A stretch of 64,000 nt of DNA from CAVPDG01 sp963702535 (lineage in GTDB: Bacteria > Chloroflexota > Anaerolineae > Anaerolineales > UBA4823). A program made the translations under genes and the position numbers. A model generated the notes under the pieces. The model was not told where the DNA came from. It ran no database searches and saw nothing but the letters and a program-made list of their open reading frames with translations. The stretch covers positions 383,700-447,699 of the forward strand of contig CAVPDG010000016.1 of NCBI GenBank assembly GCA_963702535.1, given 5' to 3'. Shown in pieces: positions 41,932 through 53,863 of this stretch (its first letter is position 1; each line of letters starts with the position of its first letter).

Positions 41932-42264
41932 TCCGCAGATTTCGCCGATGATCGCAGATTATTTAAAATCTGTGAAATCTGCGTAATCTGCGGATAGATG
42001 TATTTAAACCCACCTGATCAACCCCGGCAACCCCTCCTTGCCGATAAAGTGCTCAATCAAAGCCAGTCCACAGATTTCACCGATGATCGCAAATCATTAA
42101 CGTAATCTGCGTAATCTGCGGATAGATGTATTTAAACCCACCTGATCAACCCCGGCAACCGCTCCTTGCTGATAAAGTGCTCAATCAAAGCCAGTCCACA
42201 GATTTCGCCGATGATCGCAGATTATTTAAAATCTGTGAAATCTGCGTAATCTGCGGATAGATTT
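41932..42264. repeat. Tandem array, 128-bp period, with AATCTGCG-type repeats
   Basis: Three copies of a 60-70 bp block (41932-42000, 42071-42128, 42199-42264) made of CAGATTTCGCCGATGATCGC, AATCTGTGAAATCTGCG and TAATCTGCGGATAG words. Between them are two copies of a 70-bp spacer (42001-42070, 42129-42198). On the minus strand the spacer ends a frame GLALIEHFIGKEGLPGLIRW-V-stop, so it looks like a duplicated gene end. Block 2 has diverged more than 1 and 3. A related block lies at 44031-44096. Confidence 0.85.
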
Positions 42265-42287
42265 TTAAATCCTTTCATTGAATAGCC

Positions 42288-43850
42288 TTATCTCCGCCTC
42301 GAAACCAGAAAAACCACCACTGCAATCACCAACAACCCGGCAACCACTATCCCGATCCCGATAATCGGCAAGCCCCCCCGTGCCTCCGTAGTCGGCGTCC
42401 CAGTAGGCGCGGGTGTATCTGTCGCCTTTTCCGTCGCAGTGGGCAGCGGAGCCTGCGTGGCAGAGCGCAGTCGCCGTCGCCGAGGGAGGCGGCGTCAGCA
42501 GCGCGCTGGGCGTTGCCGTCTCGCTCGCCATTGGCGTGACAAACGGCGCCGCCTCCGCCGTAGCTGTCGCTGAGTTATAGGCATAAATGTCGAGCACATC
42601 CTCCACCATCAGGCTGGAGATGCCCGTCCCCTCCGCCAGCGCCGGGTTCTTCGCCTCCAGCTCCCTGGCGATGCTCAGCTCATCCTGCACCGTCTGCATC
42701 ACCTGCGGCGGAGCGTTCTTATCCTTCATAAACGGCGCCAGCGTCAGCAGCGCCAGCCCGGCGTGCGGCGCGGGATGCTCCGGCAGCAGCTCAGCCGCCT
42801 TCCGGTATGCCCCCAGACCGGGCTGCAGGTAGCTCTGGCTGAAGATTGACGGCGAATTCCACCCGCCGGTCGCCAGCGAGCGGTAGATGCCCGCCAGCTC
42901 CAGCCACGCCTGCCCGTCCTCCGGCTGCGCCTGGACCCTCACCTTCGCCGCTTCAAGCTTCTGCCACTCGTTGATATCCATCAGCCAGGCGGCGAAATCA
43001 TCCTGCGCCCCCGGCTCGAAATTCTTCCATGTCCAGCGCGCCTGGTTCCCCTCCAGGATCACCCCTGCAGGGATGGCGGGCAGCGCATTCGCCCCCCCGT
43101 ACGGCAACCTGAGACTGCCGGGGGAGGCCACTGCCAGCGTCGCCTCCGAAGCCGGGTACGGCAGGTTCACCACCAGCTCCGCATCGCCGATCGGACCCGC
43201 CCAGCCCGCCCCAGTCTGGAAGATATAGTACAGCGCCAGCTCCTTGCCCTTCACCGCCGTCTGCAGCGGCACCGTATAGCGCACCCGGATCAGCGTCTTC
43301 TTCCCCGCCGGAAAAGTCACCGGAAAACTCGCCCACGGCAGGGGCGGCTTATCGGCGCCCTTCGGGTTAGGCAGCTCGCTCACCGTAAACTCCACCGGTT
43401 TCTCAGCCACGCTCACTCGAAAACGCTCGATACGCGGGGGATCTCCTCCGGATTGAGCTCCCAATCCACGTTCTCCAGCGCCGATGCCAGCGGAAACCAG
43501 GCGGTCATCCGCACCACCTCATCCGTCGGATTCTTCATGATGAAATCCGCCTGCACATCCGCCACCATCGAGAACCACACCGGCATGGTTTGCAGCCCGT
43601 ACGCCTGCGGGTTCAATTGGATAGCCGCGTTATCCGCCGCCGTCGCCGGGCGCACGGTCATCTCTACCAGCTCGTTCAGCATCTGCACCGGCGTCTCCTG
43701 CTCCGGCTGGATGCTACTGCCCCCCGGCAGGAGCGGTCGCACCCCCACGTCCGCCCGACCGGGTGCAACCCACAGCCCGCCGAGCGCCAGCAAGCACGCC
43801 AGCGCCGCCGCCATCCCCTTCCAGATCCATTGCTTCATCATAGGCTTCAC
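42288..43850 (-). CDS. Surface protein with signal peptide, TPR-like region and C-terminal anchor, frameshifted
   Basis: Start ATG 43850; signal WKGMAAALACLLALGGLWVAP. Beta-rich domains follow (TVRPATAADNAAIQLNPQAY; after a change near 43435 VAEKPVEFTVSELPNPKG, FPAGKKTLIRVRYTVPL). From about 42960 the segment AWLELAGIYRSLA plus AYRKAAELLPEHPAPHAGLA is TPR-like. A Thr/Pro linker is followed, after a change near 42470, by LPIIGIGIVVAGLLVIAVVV, FLVSRRR and stop at 42288. So it is exported and held by a C-terminal span with cytosolic Arg. Function unknown. Confidence 0.65.
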
Positions 43851-44030
43851 CTTCCCCGTGGCAATAGAAAACGCCGGGTGTTCATCAAGTCTGGCTTTTA
43901 TGTATGCATACCTATCATACAGCAGGATCCGAGTGTGTCAATTGGTCTTTTGACGCAACTGAGCGTCGTCAAAAGTTTGGTCCTTACCCCCTTGCCCGAT
44001 GCCAGGGCATTCTGTTTTGACCAAAAAACG

Positions 44031-44096
44031 ATCCGCAGACTCCACTGATTTTCCCAGATCATTAAAATCTGCGTTAATCGGTGCAATCTGCGGATG
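44031..44096. repeat. Solitary AATCTGCG-type repeat block
   Basis: ATCCGCAGACTCCACTGATT and TAAAATCTGCGTTAATCGGT, then CAATCTGCGGAT: the same word set as the array at 41932-42264. It lies in the 43851-44146 gap, which also has a CTTTTGACG/CGTCAAAAG hairpin near 43944-43972 and TGCCC/GGGCA near 43994-44010, a possible terminator for the efflux operon. Confidence 0.65.
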
Positions 44097-44146
44097 AACT
44101 CTCTCCTAATCCCCTAATTCCTACCCCCTGTCCCTCATTCCTACCT

Positions 44147-45373
44147 CTACTCGTACCTCAGCGCCTCCACCGGCTCCAAATTCGCCGCCCGGTTCGCCGG
44201 GTACAGCCCGAAGAACAGCCCCACCGCCGTCGAGAACAGCGTCGCGATCAAGATCGTATCGATCCCGATCGCCGGGTTGATCTGCGCGTCGTTCGCCGCC
44301 GCGATCTGCCCCACCGCGAAGGAGATCAGCCATCCCAGCATGATCCCGATGATCCCCCCGATCAGGCTCAGCACCGAAGACTCGGTCAGGAACTGGATCA
44401 GGATGTCCGCCTTGCGCGCCCCCAGCGCCTTGCGCAGGCCGATCTCGCGCGTGCGCTCCGTCACCGACACCAGCATGATATTCATGATCCCGATCCCGCC
44501 CACCAGCAGCGAGATCGCCGCGATGCCCCCCAGGAAGATCGTCAGCACCCCGGTGATTGTGCTCGCAATATCCAGGAAGCTCTGCTGTGTGAAGACCGTG
44601 AAGTCGTCCGCCCCCACCTGCGTGCGGTGGCGCTGGCGCAGGATCTGCGCGATCTCCTCCGAGGCCAGCGGCACAGCCTGGGCGCTCACCGCCTCCACCA
44701 GGATCATGTCCACCCGGTCCGGCGAGGCGCGGTGCAGCAGGCGCGTCTGGGCCGTCGTCAGCGGGATCAACGCCCGGTCGTCCTCGTTCGCAAATCCCGA
44801 GCCGCCCTTGGATGTCAGCACCCCGATGATGCGGAAGGGTTGCCCTTCGACGCGCACCGTCTCGCCCACGATACCTTCTTTGCGCCCGAACAGCTTATCG
44901 GCGGTATCCGGGGCGATTAGCATCACGGACGCCTCGCCCAGCAGGTGCTGCTCCTGGATGAACTCGCCCTCGCTCACCGTGTCGTTGCGCATCGGCCCGT
45001 AACCGGGCGTCACCCCCGCGATTTGCGTCACTGCGCTCTCGCCGCCATAGGTGATCTTAGCGCTGCCCTGCAGCATCGGCGCCACAGCCGCCACTGAAGG
45101 CGCCTGGAAGGGGTCACCGATAGCCGCCGCGTCGCCCAGCGTGACCGGCTTGGGGTTGCGCACGTCTTCCGAGCCGCCGCGGATCACGAACAGCAGGTTG
45201 GTGCCGATGCCCTGGATCGAGCCAGTGATCGTATTTTGCGCCCCGCGCCCGATCGAGATCATGGCGATCACCGCCCCCACGCCGATCACAATCCCCAGGA
45301 TCGTCAAACCCGAGCGCAGCTTGTTCGCCGAGAGGCTCTCCAGAGCCTCTATGAAAGATTGCCAGAATTTCAT
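44147..45373 (-). CDS. MacB-like ABC transporter permease
   Basis: 408 aa. Type VII ABC permease: N-terminal cytosolic helix and first span (SANKLRSGLTILGIVIGVGA, IAMISIGRGAQ), a large periplasm-side MacB_PCD domain of about 200 residues (NLLFVIRGGSEDVRNPKPV, GYGPMRNDTVSEGEFIQ), then three spans including ISLLVGGIGIMNIMLVSVTE with the conserved TERTREIGLRKALGARK. Likely exports a peptide or lipophilic compound with the adaptor protein. Operon order: adaptor, adaptor, ATPase, permease, on the minus strand. Intact. Confidence 0.93.
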   Translation of the reverse strand: MKFWQSFIEALESLSANKLRSGLTILGIVIGVGAVIAMISIGRGAQNTITGSIQGIGTNLLFVIRGGSEDVRNPKPVTLGDAAAIGDPFQAPSVAAVAPMLQGSAKITYGGESAVTQIAGVTPGYGPMRNDTVSEGEFIQEQHLLGEASVMLIAPDTADKLFGRKEGIVGETVRVEGQPFRIIGVLTSKGGSGFANEDDRALIPLTTAQTRLLHRASPDRVDMILVEAVSAQAVPLASEEIAQILRQRHRTQVGADDFTVFTQQSFLDIASTITGVLTIFLGGIAAISLLVGGIGIMNIMLVSVTERTREIGLRKALGARKADILIQFLTESSVLSLIGGIIGIMLGWLISFAVGQIAAANDAQINPAIGIDTILIATLFSTAVGLFFGLYPANRAANLEPVEALRYE

Positions 45374-45376
45374 CCT

Positions 45377-46066
45377 CTAACCCTCCACCACCACGCCGTC
45401 GCGGATGTGGATCGCGCGCTGCGTCTGGGCGGCTACATCCGAGTCGTGTGTCACGATGATCAGCGTCGTACCGCGCTCCTGGTTCAAGGAGAGCAGCAAC
45501 TTCATGATCTCCTCCCCCGAATGGGTGTCCAGGTTGCCGGTTGGCTCATCCGCCAGGATGATCGCCGGCTCATTGACCAACGCGCGGGCGATCGCCACCC
45601 GCTGCTGCTGCCCGCCGGAGAGCTCGTTGGGCCGGTGGTGGATGCGGTCGCCCAGCCCCACCAGCTCCAAAGCCGCCCGGGCTCGGTCTTTGCGCCCCTT
45701 GTTCTTCACGGCATAGCGCATGGGCAGCTCCACGTTCGCCAGCGCCGAAGTCCGCGACAGCAGGTTGAAGCTCTGGAAGACGAAGCCCACCTTGCGGTTG
45801 CGGATGTCTGCCAGCTGGTCATCCCGCAAATCAGAGACGTTCTCCCCGTCCAGCAGGTACTCGCCGCTCGTGGGGTGGTCCAGGCAGCCGATCATGTTCA
45901 TCAGCGTCGATTTGCCCGAGCCGGAAGGTCCCATGATCGCTACCACCTCGCCGCGGGCGATGTTTAGTGTCACCCCGCGCAAGGCGTGCACCTCCACCTC
46001 GCCCATTTTATAGACCTTGGTCATATCCTTGGTCTTGATCACCCAATCCTCTGTTGGCATCTCCAT
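45377..46066 (-). CDS. MacB/LolD-type ABC transporter ATPase
   Basis: 229 aa. Walker A GPSGSGKSTLMNMIGCLD, Q-loop FVFQSFNLLSRTSALANVEL, signature LSGGQQQRVAIARALV, Walker B IILADEPTGNLD, H-loop VTHDS. ATG 46066 with AGGAGG 5 bases upstream; a GTG at 46081 is possible but lacks an SD. Separated from the permease by 3 bases. Stop codon of the upstream adaptor overlaps the GTG. Intact. Confidence 0.95.
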   Translation of the reverse strand: MEMPTEDWVIKTKDMTKVYKMGEVEVHALRGVTLNIARGEVVAIMGPSGSGKSTLMNMIGCLDHPTSGEYLLDGENVSDLRDDQLADIRNRKVGFVFQSFNLLSRTSALANVELPMRYAVKNKGRKDRARAALELVGLGDRIHHRPNELSGGQQQRVAIARALVNEPAIILADEPTGNLDTHSGEEIMKLLLSLNQERGTTLIIVTHDSDVAAQTQRAIHIRDGVVVEG

Positions 46067-46080
46067 ACTCGCCTCCTGCA

Positions 46081-47631
46081 CTACTGTTGAACAAACGGCG
46101 GCGGCCCGTTCTGGTCGAAGACGGCTGGCGGGTTGAGCACGATCAGGTCGCCCGGCTGGATATCCCCTTCCAGGAGCTGGCTCATCGTATCCGACGAAGC
46201 CCCCAGCGTGATCTCCACCGGCACAAGCTTGCCGTCCTTGAGCACGTACACCACCCGCTGCCCCTCCTGCACGCGCACCGCGCGGTTCGGTATCAGCGGG
46301 GTGTCCGCGATCTGGTCTATCACGATATTCACCGCCGCGGTCATCCCTGGCTTGACGGCTGGGTCGGCGTCGGTCAGCTCCACCGTCACCACGAACTCCA
46401 CCACGCCCTGCTCCGACGTGCCTACCAGCGCCACTTCATTAACCTTGCCCTTGTAGTCGCGGTCAAGGATCGCGTCGAAGTTCAGGCTAACGTCCTGCCC
46501 CGGCTTGATGCGGTTGATATCCACTTCGGAGACCTGCACGTCCACCAGCAGCTTGGTAAGGTCGTCCAGGCGGAAGCCTGGCGTTCCCGGGGCAACCTGG
46601 TCCCCGACCTTGCTCTGCACCTGTGTGATCACCCCGGCGAACGGCGCCGTCAGGTGCGCCTGGTCGATGGCAGCCTGGGTGGCTGCCACGCGTGCCTCTG
46701 CCGCGGCGATGTCATCCGGGTCAGCCCCGTCTTTCAGGCGCTCCCACTCCCGCTGCGCGTCTGCCAGTTGCGCCTCCAGCAGGGCGATATCCGCCTCGCT
46801 GAGACCGTCTTTCACCCGCTCCCACTCGCGCTGCGCCTGCGCCAATTGCGCCTGCGCCGAAGCCAGGTTGGCATCCGCCACCGCCTGGTCTGTGGCGCTG
46901 GAGGTGCCTGTCAGCCCGTTCAGGTTGCGCACGGCTGCGTCGTAGCGTTGTTGGGCTGCTGCCATATCGCTCAGCAGCTTTGCCCGCGTCAGGTTGCTCT
47001 CCGGCCTGTTGGCATACGGCTCGTAACGCTCCTTCGCCTTGTCGAGCTGGTCTTTCAGCAGAGTGACTTGCGCCTTAGCTTCATCGATGTAGCTCTGCCC
47101 CGCCGGAGATTGGCTGTTGCGAACCGCCCGCTGGGTGTTCTCCAGCACCTTCTGCGCGCTTGCCAGGGCATTTGCTGCTGCTGCTCTTGCCTGCTCGGGA
47201 TCGCGCGCGTCTTCCAGCGCCTGCTGCGCCTGCTCCACTGCCTGCTGCGCCATCGCCTGCTGCAAGTTCGAGTTCCGCAGGTCGTCCAGCGCCTTCTTGG
47301 CGTTCACCAGGTCAGCCTGCGCCAGGATGACGGTCTGCGGCAGCGAGGTCTGTTGCAGCGAGGCGAGCTCCTGCCCGGCGCTGACCGTCTCACCCTCTGA
47401 GACGCCGATCTGCCCGACCGTGCCCGAGGTCTCCCAGGCGAGGCTCGCCGTCTGGTTGGCGTGCACCTCGCCGGTCGCGCCGACGGTTGCGGTCAGGTCT
47501 CCGCGCTGCAGCGCTTCGGTTTGGTACGCGCCCTGCGCCGCGGCGTTGCGCGAGCTACGCCAGCGCCAAAAAAAGAAAAGCGCCCCTGCCAGAACTGCAA
47601 TAACGATGACGATAATGACCCACTTCTTCAT
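46081..47631 (-). CDS. Membrane-fusion (HlyD/MacA-like) efflux adaptor
   Basis: 516 aa. N-terminal anchor VIIVIVIAVLAGALFFFWRW; lipoyl half-motifs at ALQRGDLTATVGATGEVHAN and AHLTAPFAGVITQVQSKVGD, a long Ala/Gln-rich coiled-coil hairpin between (about residues 120-310, with tandem AQREWERVKDG/AQREWERLKDG units), a beta-barrel with VDVQVSEVDINRIKPGQDVS and the membrane-proximal end VEITLGASSDTMSQLLEG. It links the inner-membrane MacB-like pump to a partner outside. Intact. No TolC-like gene is visible. Confidence 0.9.
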   Translation of the reverse strand: MKKWVIIVIVIAVLAGALFFFWRWRSSRNAAAQGAYQTEALQRGDLTATVGATGEVHANQTASLAWETSGTVGQIGVSEGETVSAGQELASLQQTSLPQTVILAQADLVNAKKALDDLRNSNLQQAMAQQAVEQAQQALEDARDPEQARAAAANALASAQKVLENTQRAVRNSQSPAGQSYIDEAKAQVTLLKDQLDKAKERYEPYANRPESNLTRAKLLSDMAAAQQRYDAAVRNLNGLTGTSSATDQAVADANLASAQAQLAQAQREWERVKDGLSEADIALLEAQLADAQREWERLKDGADPDDIAAAEARVAATQAAIDQAHLTAPFAGVITQVQSKVGDQVAPGTPGFRLDDLTKLLVDVQVSEVDINRIKPGQDVSLNFDAILDRDYKGKVNEVALVGTSEQGVVEFVVTVELTDADPAVKPGMTAAVNIVIDQIADTPLIPNRAVRVQEGQRVVYVLKDGKLVPVEITLGASSDTMSQLLEGDIQPGDLIVLNPPAVFDQNGPPPFVQQ

Positions 47632-47716
47632 AGATCCCTCCAGCTTGATCCGCCGTTGTCAACCTTACAGGAGCGTCCTGCAAGACGTACCGGCGGGATT
47701 GTTCTTGTCTCTCTCG

Positions 47717-49342
47717 TTAGCGCATCATGCGCACGAGCATGCGCGGCCTTATAATCCCGCCGCCCCCGCTCAGCGCTTCAGAAGGATTTAACAGCACCAT
47801 GTCGCCTGGCTGCAGCTCCCCTTCCAGCACCTGGGAGAGCTCCTTGCTGGTCGAGCCCAGCTTGACCTGCACCGGGACGAACTGTCCGTCTCGTTGTACG
47901 TACACCACGCGCTGCCCGTTCTCGAAGCGCAGCGCCTGGTTGGGAACCAGCAGGGCGTCCTTGATCTCATCCACCACCAGGGTTACGGCTGCCGTCATCC
48001 CCGGTCGGATGGCTTCGTCCGCATCGCTGATCTCGACCTGCACCGGGAAGCTCGTCACCCCCAGCACGTCCTCGCCCACCGCTGGGACATCTGTCACCAC
48101 GCCGTGGTAGGTGCGCCCCGGCGCGCCGTCCAGGGTCAGCTCTACCGCCTGACCTTCATGGATGCGGTTGACGTCCACCTCGGAGACCAATACATCCACC
48201 TGCAGGTGCGCCGTGTCATCCAGGCGAAACGCCAGGCTGCCCGGAGCCACCTTATCGCCCGGCTTGACCGAGAGATCGGTGATCTGCCCCGCAAAGGGTG
48301 CTTCCAGGGAGGGAAGACTGAGGGTTGCCTGCACCGCTTCTACGCGCGCCCTGGCTGCCGCCACTTCGTCCGGGTTCGGTCCGTTTTTCCAGCGCTCCAG
48401 CTCCCGCTGCGCGTCCGCCAGGCTGGCTTCCAGCACCGCCAGGTCTGCCGGGCTGGCGCCGTCCTTCACCCGCTCCCAATGCCGCTCGGCTTGCGCCGCT
48501 TGCGCTTTCGCCAGCTCCACGGCTGCATGCGCAATCGCAATATCCTGTGGGTCAGCTGGCTTTTGCAGATTGTTGTAGCGCTTCAGCGATTCATCGTATG
48601 CTCGCTGGTCTTGCGCCTTCTTCAGCTCCAGGGAGTTCAGTATCCTCTGGTAAAGGTGGCGGCTCTCGAAGAACCAGTAAGTCTTCGGATTGCGATTGAC
48701 GTTATGCTCAATGCTGCGGTAGGTTTTGAGCGTATCATTGAGCTTCTTTTCCGCCATCAGCAGGTTGGCGTAAGCCTGGTCGATGGCTTCCTGGGCTGGC
48801 GGCTTGGTCAGGATGCGTAGCTGCCGATCGGCTTCCTCCAGGTCTTTTTGCGCCGCTGCCAGCTCCTCCTTGGCGGCTGCCTGGGCTTTTGCCGGGTCGC
48901 GGGCGTCCTCCAGGGCGTGCTGGGCGTCTTCTACGGCTTTCAACGCCTGCGCCTGGCGCATCGAGGATTGCAGCAGGTTGTCCAACTGCCTTTGCGCGTT
49001 GATCAGTTCCACCCGCGCCAGGATGATCGCCTGCGGCAGGGAAGTTTCCTCCAGCGAAGCAAGCTCTGCCCCGGTATTCACCGCGTCGCCCAGTTGGAAA
49101 AACACCTGGTCGACCGTGCCGCTCGTCTTCCACATCATCAACGCTGTCTGGTTCGAGCGCACGGCTCCGTCCGCATCTACCTTTATCTGGAGGTCGCCGC
49201 GCGTCACCGCCGCCGTCTCCAGGCTCGCCAACATCGTGCGGCTCTGGCGCCAGCGCCCCAGCGCCAGCAAGCCGGCTGCCAGGACGACCAGCGCCAATGC
49301 GCCTGCAATGATCGCAATTTTCTTGCCTTTGCCCGTCTTCAT
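47717..49342 (-). CDS. Second HlyD/MacA-like efflux adaptor (paralogue)
   Basis: 541 aa from ATG 49342 (MKTGKGKKIAIIAGALALVV); the frame is open further upstream to 49516, and a start at MSGIGGKILQ is possible. Same architecture as the adaptor downstream: anchor, coiled coil with ERHWERVKDG and AQRELERWKNG, lipoyl LEAPFAGQITDLSVKPGDKV, barrel DVLVSEVDVNRIHEGQAVEL and end VQVKLGSTSKELSQVLEGEL. The two adaptors are clear paralogues with a different length of hairpin. Both precede one ATPase and one permease. Intact. Confidence 0.87.
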   Translation of the reverse strand: MKTGKGKKIAIIAGALALVVLAAGLLALGRWRQSRTMLASLETAAVTRGDLQIKVDADGAVRSNQTALMMWKTSGTVDQVFFQLGDAVNTGAELASLEETSLPQAIILARVELINAQRQLDNLLQSSMRQAQALKAVEDAQHALEDARDPAKAQAAAKEELAAAQKDLEEADRQLRILTKPPAQEAIDQAYANLLMAEKKLNDTLKTYRSIEHNVNRNPKTYWFFESRHLYQRILNSLELKKAQDQRAYDESLKRYNNLQKPADPQDIAIAHAAVELAKAQAAQAERHWERVKDGASPADLAVLEASLADAQRELERWKNGPNPDEVAAARARVEAVQATLSLPSLEAPFAGQITDLSVKPGDKVAPGSLAFRLDDTAHLQVDVLVSEVDVNRIHEGQAVELTLDGAPGRTYHGVVTDVPAVGEDVLGVTSFPVQVEISDADEAIRPGMTAAVTLVVDEIKDALLVPNQALRFENGQRVVYVQRDGQFVPVQVKLGSTSKELSQVLEGELQPGDMVLLNPSEALSGGGGIIRPRMLVRMMR

Positions 49343-49612
49343 GGGTCTTAGCCCGTTCCCTTTTGCTCTTTCCGGCTTTTTACCATTGCGCCGTGTAAGT
49401 ATCTGTAGAATTTTACCCCCAATGCCGCTCATAGCGTCCCGCGCCTCGCCACATTCATGCATTTCTAACGAATAACTTACATATTTGGCGGTTATCAGCC
49501 CGCCTCTACGTGACAACCGTCACAATTTCTCATGACATCTGAAACTGAAGTTTTATTCTCCAATTCGTTATGATTTGCACAAGCGAAAATCTATCCAAAG
49601 GAGATTTGAGAG

Positions 49613-51061
49613 ATGCAAGCCGTTCAAAGTGAATTTCTCGCCATCGATCGCAAGTCACGCGCCCGCATCCCCTTTTCAGATGTCGATCTGCGCGACCCCC
49701 AGGAGCGCATTTGCGATTTCGAGGATGTCGTCATTTCCCTGGACCCCGAGCGCGCCATGCTCGAAGCCTCGCGCTGCGTGCACTGCCCCGACCCGGCTGC
49801 CTGCGTCACCGCCTGCCCCACTCACAATGACATCCCCTCTGCCATGTGGCTGATCGAGCAGGGGCAGTTCGTTGAAGCGGCGGAACTTTACCGCCAGACC
49901 AGCTCCCTGCCTGAGATCTGCGGGCGCGTCTGCCCCCACGAGCAGCTCTGCCAGGGTTCTTGCGTGCGCAGCAAGCGCCAAGCCCACGTGCTCACCGGCG
50001 CCCTTGAAGCCTTCGCCGTCGATTATGCTCGCCGGGTCGTTGGCGCCAGCATTCCAACCCAGGCGCCCAACGGCAAGAAAGTCGCCATCGTCGGCGCCGG
50101 TCCTGCTGGTCTGGCTTGCGCCGAGCAGCTCGTCCAGAAGGGTTACCAGGTAACCATCTTCGAAGCCAAGCCCGAGCCGGGCGGCTTGCTGGTCTACGGC
50201 ATTCCCAATTTCAAGCTGCCCAAAGACGTGGTCTTCGCCCGCTGGCAGGACCTGGCTGACGCAGGCGTGGAGTTCGTCGGCAACACCTATATCGGTAAAG
50301 ATAAAACCATCGACGATTTGTTCAAAGAAGGCTATGAGGCTGTATTTGTCGGCGTAGGCTCTGAGATCGACGCCCCCATGGAAGTCCCCGGCGAAGACCT
50401 GCCCGGCGTTTACAAAGCCACCGAGTTCCTCATCCGCGCCAACGTCGCCCTGGATATGCTCCCCGCAGACATGAACACCCGCCCGCCCATCGGGCGCAAG
50501 GTCGCCGTCATCGGCGGCGGCGACACCGCCTCCGACTGCCTGCGCACCGCCCTGCGCATGGGCGCCGATGAAGTCACCTGCCTCTACCGCCGCACCGAGA
50601 AAGAGATGCCCGGCGGGCGCAAAGACCGCCAGCTTGCCCGCGAAGAAGGCGCCCAGTACCAGTTCCTCACCCAGCCCGTGCGCTTCATCGCCGGCGAAGA
50701 CGGCGCGCTGCAACAGATCGAGTGCATCCGCATGCAGCTCGGCGAGCCCGACGCCAAAGGTCGCCGCAAGCCCGTGCCCATCGAGGGCTCTAATTTCATC
50801 GTCGATGCCGATACCGCCATCCTCGCCCTCGGCTACTGGCCCGATCCCATCATCGGCGAGACCACGCCCGACCTCAAGACCCAAAAATACGGGTTGATCG
50901 TTGCCGATAAAGCCAGCGGCGCCACCTCTCGCCCCGGCGTCTTCGCCGGCGGCGACGATGTCACCGGTCCGGACCTGGTCGTCACCGCCATGGTTGCCGG
51001 TCGCAATGCCGCCGCAGGCATCGACGCCTACATCCGTAGTGGAACTGCAAAGGCGAGCTGA
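49613..51061 (+). CDS. gltD: NADPH-dependent glutamate synthase small subunit (GltD)
   Basis: 482 aa. N-terminal cysteine-rich Fe-S region (ASRCVHCPDPAACVTACPTH, CGRVCPHEQLCQGSCVRSKR), FAD loop VAIVGAGPAGLACAEQLVQK and NADPH loop VAVIGGGDTASDCLRTALRM, then GGRKDRQLAREEGAQYQFLT and GVFAGGDDVTGPDLVVTAMV. SD AAAGGAG. The subunit feeds electrons to GltB for glutamate formation from glutamine and 2-oxoglutarate; no gltB is adjacent, and relatives act alone in other dehydrogenases. Intact. Confidence 0.88.
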   Translation: MQAVQSEFLAIDRKSRARIPFSDVDLRDPQERICDFEDVVISLDPERAMLEASRCVHCPDPAACVTACPTHNDIPSAMWLIEQGQFVEAAELYRQTSSLPEICGRVCPHEQLCQGSCVRSKRQAHVLTGALEAFAVDYARRVVGASIPTQAPNGKKVAIVGAGPAGLACAEQLVQKGYQVTIFEAKPEPGGLLVYGIPNFKLPKDVVFARWQDLADAGVEFVGNTYIGKDKTIDDLFKEGYEAVFVGVGSEIDAPMEVPGEDLPGVYKATEFLIRANVALDMLPADMNTRPPIGRKVAVIGGGDTASDCLRTALRMGADEVTCLYRRTEKEMPGGRKDRQLAREEGAQYQFLTQPVRFIAGEDGALQQIECIRMQLGEPDAKGRRKPVPIEGSNFIVDADTAILALGYWPDPIIGETTPDLKTQKYGLIVADKASGATSRPGVFAGGDDVTGPDLVVTAMVAGRNAAAGIDAYIRSGTAKAS

Positions 51062-51157
51062 GCGCCTTTATTATCTCTCCTTCCTCCTTTCGCGGCTGTG
51101 GGCGATCCCGATACCGGGGTCGCCCACTGGCGTTAATGGCTCATAGCAATAGGAATC

Positions 51158-51210
51158 CCCGAAAAAGGGATATTATGCGGGTTGCACCCGCATAATATCC
51201 CTTTTTCGGG
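51158..51210. terminator. Perfect 25-bp hairpin after gltD
   Basis: CCCGAAAAAGGGATATTATG continuing to CGGGT (51158-51182), loop TGC, exact reverse complement to 51210. It lies about 95 bases past the gltD stop and about 35 bases before the gyrA -10 box. No U tract. Confidence 0.75.
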
Positions 51211-51219
51211 ATTATCCCT

Positions 51220-51249
51220 TTCCAATTGCGTAAATCCTGAGGGTATAAT
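51220..51249 (+). promoter_or_regulatory. Promoter candidate for gyrA
   Basis: Perfect TATAAT at 51244-51249 with a weak -35 (TTCCAA near 51220-51225, 18-base spacer). It lies 65 bases upstream of the gyrA ATG. Confidence 0.4.
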
Positions 51250-51313
51250 TGAACGTCGCACGACGGGGGAGCGCCGGCTCTTTTCACACACCCTGGAAGG
51301 ACTCACCTGATCT

Positions 51314-53782
<2,469 letters not shown>

Positions 53783-53786
53783 TAAA

Positions 53787-53835
53787 ACCGCTTTGGATCT
53801 GCGTGCAGCGAATCCGCACGCAGATCCAAAGCGGT
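53787..53835 (+). terminator. Perfect 20-bp hairpin after gyrA
   Basis: ACCGCTTTGGATCTGCGTGC (53787-53806), 9-base loop, exact reverse complement (53816-53835). It begins 5 bases after the gyrA stop. No U run follows; it also lies 29 bases from the convergent stop at 53864. Confidence 0.75.
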
Positions 53836-53863
53836 ACCCTGATAGGTTCAGGAAAGATCCAGA

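Noticed and set aside
41932..42264. CRISPR array
   Set aside because: Only three blocks, with nearly identical spacers, and no cas genes; the spacers are duplicated coding tail, not unique.
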